From: Tieghemiomyces parasiticus
Lineage: Eukaryota > Kickxellomycota > Dimargaritomycetes > Dimargaritales > Dimargaritaceae
Direction of reading: 5' to 3'
Assembly: GCA_027575765.1 (NCBI GenBank)
Contig: JANBPT010000555.1
Coordinates: 1 to 30,986 of the forward strand
DNA: 30,986 nt
The position numbers and the translations under genes are program-made. Shown piece after piece: positions 29,892 to 30,986 of this stretch (positions within the stretch are counted from its first letter, which is position 1; every line of letters starts with the position of its first letter). Under the pieces are notes generated by a model. That model did not search any database. It was not told where the DNA came from and was given only the letters and a program-made list of their open reading frames with translations.

Positions 29892-30986
29892 ATGGGTAGG
29901 TGGCCCCAATGGAAACATATCCCAACATCGTCATCTTAACCGCTACGGGACATGGCCAGATAGGTCACCTAAGCCTGGGTTATGATAGCTGGATTCCCTG
30001 CTGGGTAATATTGAAGAGACTGAAAGTAATGGTTGAAGGACATTGTGCAACCTTCGGCAGGTGCTAACTACCCCACCCATATGACAAGGGAACCTCGAAT
30101 ATCCGGTCCGCTCCTTGTTGAGCGAGACCAGTACCATTCGATAGCCCTTGAGGCACCGGTAAACGTAGTATAGGTCGCAACCGTGTATATCGCGTAGTTT
30201 TCGAGGTAAATGCGTTTTTGTGATTTTTTCTTAATTAGACTTCTTAGTCTTCATGACGTTATACAGCGTGTGAAAAGTTGTTATACCCTGTTCATATATG
30301 CGATTGGTTTCGAATAATCAATGGATTTTAAAAGGTTAGATTATTCAGGAAAGAGGTGTCGATTTATTACTAGGCGCGACAGGAACAATATATATTCTAG
30401 AAAATAGAGTACTGTCAAATGGTGAAGTCTACTGTCATTGTTGTTATCGTCATGGTTCTGTCATTGGTAGTAGCTAAAATGATAAAGCTAAAAGAATACC
30501 CTACCAGCAGCCATATCCATTGGCCACCGGAGCTAACAACATATCCAAAGCGAATGGACCGGACTCAGGTACCCAGCTAACAGGCTCTTGGTCCTGGCGT
30601 ACAACAACATAATAAAGCGGACCAAGATCTGACAGCCGTTCCCGCTTTCAAACGACCCCCTAGCACAGTATAGAGAGTAGCAATATGCAGTCGGAGCGGA
30701 GGTTTCCGAATCTGCAATGATAAGGGTAATTGGATAGCTATTGATGCAGATACCAAACAAATAAAGTCGATAACGTGAAACAACAAGCGAGCTTAGGGGG
30801 ATATTGCTACTAGACTTTACTAAACAAACAGTGCCAACGGATGGCACTATGCGACGAGAATAAATGAAAAAAAGCTGCCGGGCCCCGTGTTGCCTACTAG
30901 GGCCCAGCCTTTATACTGACATGCTAAAATGATCTACTAGACTATTGGTGGAGAGCCTGGCTAGGCCTCTGTCTCTTCTGGACCTC

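Larger units (their letters stand above)
28931..30986. other. LYS1 promoter and gene-poor right end
   Basis: The first 200 bases are the LYS1 upstream region, with a TATTTATA-like element on the minus strand near 28948-28957, only about 18-28 bases before the ATG. From about 29480 to 29900 the plus strand becomes C/T-rich, and one small frame (29637-29891) starts there. From about 30150 to the end the DNA is AT-rich with many stops and no recognisable gene, RNA or mobile element. Confidence 0.5.

Overview
The window looks like nuclear DNA from a fungus. It carries a fungal-type saccharopine dehydrogenase (LYS1, alpha-aminoadipate lysine pathway), a GPI-anchored Kre9/KNH-type wall protein, an MCM5 replicative helicase subunit, a long F-box/WD40 protein and a very long mitochondrial-type PPR protein. 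Coding regions are GC-rich, mostly intronless and separated by long spacers. The single well-supported intron has a perfect GTAAGT donor and a CTAAC branch site. Protein style and sparse introns would fit an early-diverging filamentous fungus, but I cannot name the lineage from sequence alone.

Layout: 1-1051 is a gene-free 5' region. 1052-4825 (+) is the PPR protein. 5792-6943 (-) is an unrecognised protein with a signal peptide, convergent with the PPR gene. 6944-12830 is a nearly 6-kb stretch with no convincing gene. 13654-14295 (+) is a small secreted, GPI-anchored Kre9/KNH-like protein behind a TATA-like box and a pyrimidine-rich leader. 14296-15290 holds two facing tRNA-B-box-like motifs, one inside a strong hairpin. 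15290-18283 is about 3 kb of strongly C/T-rich DNA with splice-like motifs, leading into the spliced F-box/WD40 gene (18284-19403 joined to 20029-21632, +). Three minus-strand genes follow: a TMEM42-like membrane protein (22445-23098), MCM5 (24847-27015) and LYS1 (27812-28930). The last 2 kb have no confident gene.

The genes do not form a pathway or cluster. They are ordinary housekeeping and cell-surface genes, each with its own promoter region. A shared trait is that the DNA upstream of most starts is C/T-rich on the coding strand. I see no mobile element with intact ORFs, no rRNA or foldable tRNA, no CRISPR array and no obvious novel multi-gene system. The items most worth a second look are the inverted TGACTC pair in front of LYS1, the long leader and alternative acceptor of the F-box/WD40 gene, the B-box/hairpin pair near 14.5-14.7 kb, and the orphan secreted protein.
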